Below, piece after piece: positions 21,889-22,553 of a stretch of 22,553 nucleotides of DNA. Positions within the stretch are counted from its first letter, which is position 1. Every line of letters begins with the position of its first letter. The notes beneath the pieces are model-generated. The model was not told the DNA's origin. It did no database searches and saw only the letters and a program-made list of their open reading frames with translations. The translations under genes and the position numbers were made by a program. This DNA is from a virus, in the IMG/VR virus record IMGVR_UViG_3300028146_000038, positions 1-22,553 of that record; one strand, 5' to 3'.

Positions 21889-22295
21889 GATTTACCTACT
21901 TTTTCAAGGATTGACACAGCTTCCATAAAATATTTACAATCACAAAGCTCATTGATAAGAGCACTTATTTTTTCTTCGGAAACTTGTTTGAAGTCTCCAC
22001 CAGATTCTAGAAAGCAATAAACACCCTTGGATTCAAGGGATATATTATGATTCTCAATGAGATCTCTTAAAATATGGACACATTCATCATTTTCATTCTT
22101 AAGAAAACCGTTCGTTTTCAGGATATCGATCGCTTCCAAAATGCTTTCTCTTGAAAGAAAGCCAAGGATTTCTTCTAAATCTTCTAAAGGACAAGACATT
22201 CCAAAAATACAATCGTAAACAACAGCAGCATCCAAACCATATTTTTCTGCAAAATCCATGCTAAAGGAAAGATAAGGGCCTGAAAAATTCTCCAT
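21882..22295 (-). CDS. Small protein related to the initiator wHTH
   Basis: The ATG at 22295 follows AAGGAGG by five bases; 44 further upstream codons have no such site and are excluded. The 137-residue product is acidic. It has FAEKYGLDAAVVYDCIFGMS, a helix pair LEEILGFLSRESILEAIDIL, then KTNGFLKNENDE, typical of winged-helix replication proteins, and in the second half NISLESKGVYCFLESGG, which parallels NLSLKAKGLLSYCMSKPDG in the next gene. It probably works with that initiator. Confidence 0.7.
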   Translation of the reverse strand: MENFSGPYLSFSMDFAEKYGLDAAVVYDCIFGMSCPLEDLEEILGFLSRESILEAIDILKTNGFLKNENDECVHILRDLIENHNISLESKGVYCFLESGGDFKQVSEEKISALINELCDCKYFMEAVSILEKVGKSC

Positions 22296-22331
22296 GACAA
22301 CCTCCTTATATAAAATTTGTTGAAGAGGTGG

Positions 22332-22360
22332 TTGACAAGAATTCGTTGAAATGATAGATT
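22332..22360 (+). promoter_or_regulatory. Candidate forward promoter for a small RNA
   Basis: A perfect -35 TTGACA (22332-22337), 17-base spacer and TAGATT (22355-22360). The spacer contains GAATTCGTTGAA, whose reverse complement lies at 22423-22434. Confidence 0.55.
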
Positions 22361-22434
22361 CACAGACATAACTTTCTGGTGAGAATTTAAAATATTCTCG
22401 TCTATGAATCGTTGAAAGGGGTTTCAACGAATTC
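22339..22434. repeat. Inverted 12-bp repeat GAATTCGTTGAA / TTCAACGAATTC
   Basis: The arms at 22339-22350 and 22423-22434 are perfect. The second arm is also half of a 9-bp hairpin. One arm lies inside the candidate promoter spacer, so it may be an operator or may block promoter-proximal folding. Confidence 0.65.
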
Positions 22435-22478
22435 CTGTCCTCCAGGGGGCGTCCTTTAACGGGGGCGCCCTTTTTTTT
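22367..22478 (+). ncRNA. Candidate structured small RNA, about 112 bases
   Basis: Between the forward promoter and terminator there is no forward ORF of note, but three hairpins: GAGAAT/ATTCTC (22381-22399), TCGTTGAAA/TTTCAACGA with a GGGG loop (22409-22430), and the terminator. It starts beside and is transcribed away from the minus-strand initiator operon, overlapping that operon's 5' region. Confidence 0.5.
22447..22478 (+). terminator. Forward intrinsic terminator
   Basis: Stem GGGCGTCC/GGGCGCCC (8 bp, one wobble), loop of 8 bases, then eight T. It ends the candidate small RNA; no forward protein gene precedes it. Confidence 0.85.
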
Positions 22479-22499
22479 CTCTCGATTAGGCTAATATCT

Positions 22500-22553
22500 C
22501 TAACTCATTTCTGCATTATCATCAACATTTTTCTTAACGCAATCTTTAAGAAT
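22500..22553 (-). CDS. Possible C-terminal end of another minus-strand gene
   Basis: The frame is open from the window edge to TAG at 22502-22500, giving ILKDCVKKNVDDNAEMS. Too short to identify; gene density and direction make a partial gene plausible. Confidence 0.35.
   Translation of the reverse strand: MLKDCVKKNVDDNAEMS

Noticed and set aside
1-22553. CRISPR array, insertion sequence ends, integrase or att site
   Set aside because: No regularly spaced repeats, no transposase catalytic domain with terminal repeats and no recombinase were found on either strand.

Overview
The window looks like part of a tailed double-stranded DNA phage (or prophage) genome. It is AT-rich, uses the standard bacterial code, has Shine-Dalgarno (SD) sites and tightly overlapping genes. 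Small and large terminase, a P22-type portal, a scaffold and an N4-gp56-type major capsid protein appear in packaging and head order. No tape-measure or contractile-tail gene is seen, which suggests a short-tailed (podovirus-like) particle. The host cannot be read from the sequence. No integrase, att site or CRISPR array was found.

Layout from right to left, following the main minus-strand direction. (1) 22553-20500: replication and regulation. This holds two winged-helix initiator-like proteins, a RusA-like resolvase, and two forward intrinsic terminators that face away from these genes; one of them ends a candidate small RNA. (2) 20473-19499: a chain of overlapping small genes (lipoprotein, single-span peptide, membrane/coiled-coil protein, double-HTH protein). 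(3) 19304-14414: TerS, TerL, portal and four small genes. (4) 11484-14412: an island on the plus strand that interrupts the late region. It carries conserved phage proteins of unknown role, a collagen-like protein, a tRNA-Asn, an IS30-like HTH protein and a small lipoprotein. (5) 11426-7657: the scaffold, then the major capsid gene split into four exons by three related group I introns. One intron carries a LAGLIDADG homing endonuclease inside its P1 element, and another carries a small non-nuclease ORF in a peripheral loop. (6) 7646-1: capsid decoration-like and tail/connector genes, several built from the same small beta-repeat (FCCH-like), plus three tiny Lys/His-rich proteins and a gp53-like tail-fibre protein. 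The window ends inside a tail-type protein of more than 909 residues.

The most unusual region is the capsid gene. Splice sites can be placed by P1 pairings and by a shared intron 3' end. The spliced reading frame closes across all junctions by length, but exon 3 contains internal compensating frameshifts and two in-frame stops where homology indicates conserved capsid sequence. A 17-bp palindrome, TGTAAAGCNGCTTTACA, occurs in two of the introns at different structural positions and a third time inside the terminase nuclease motif. Family assignments come from remembered motif patterns, not from database searches.
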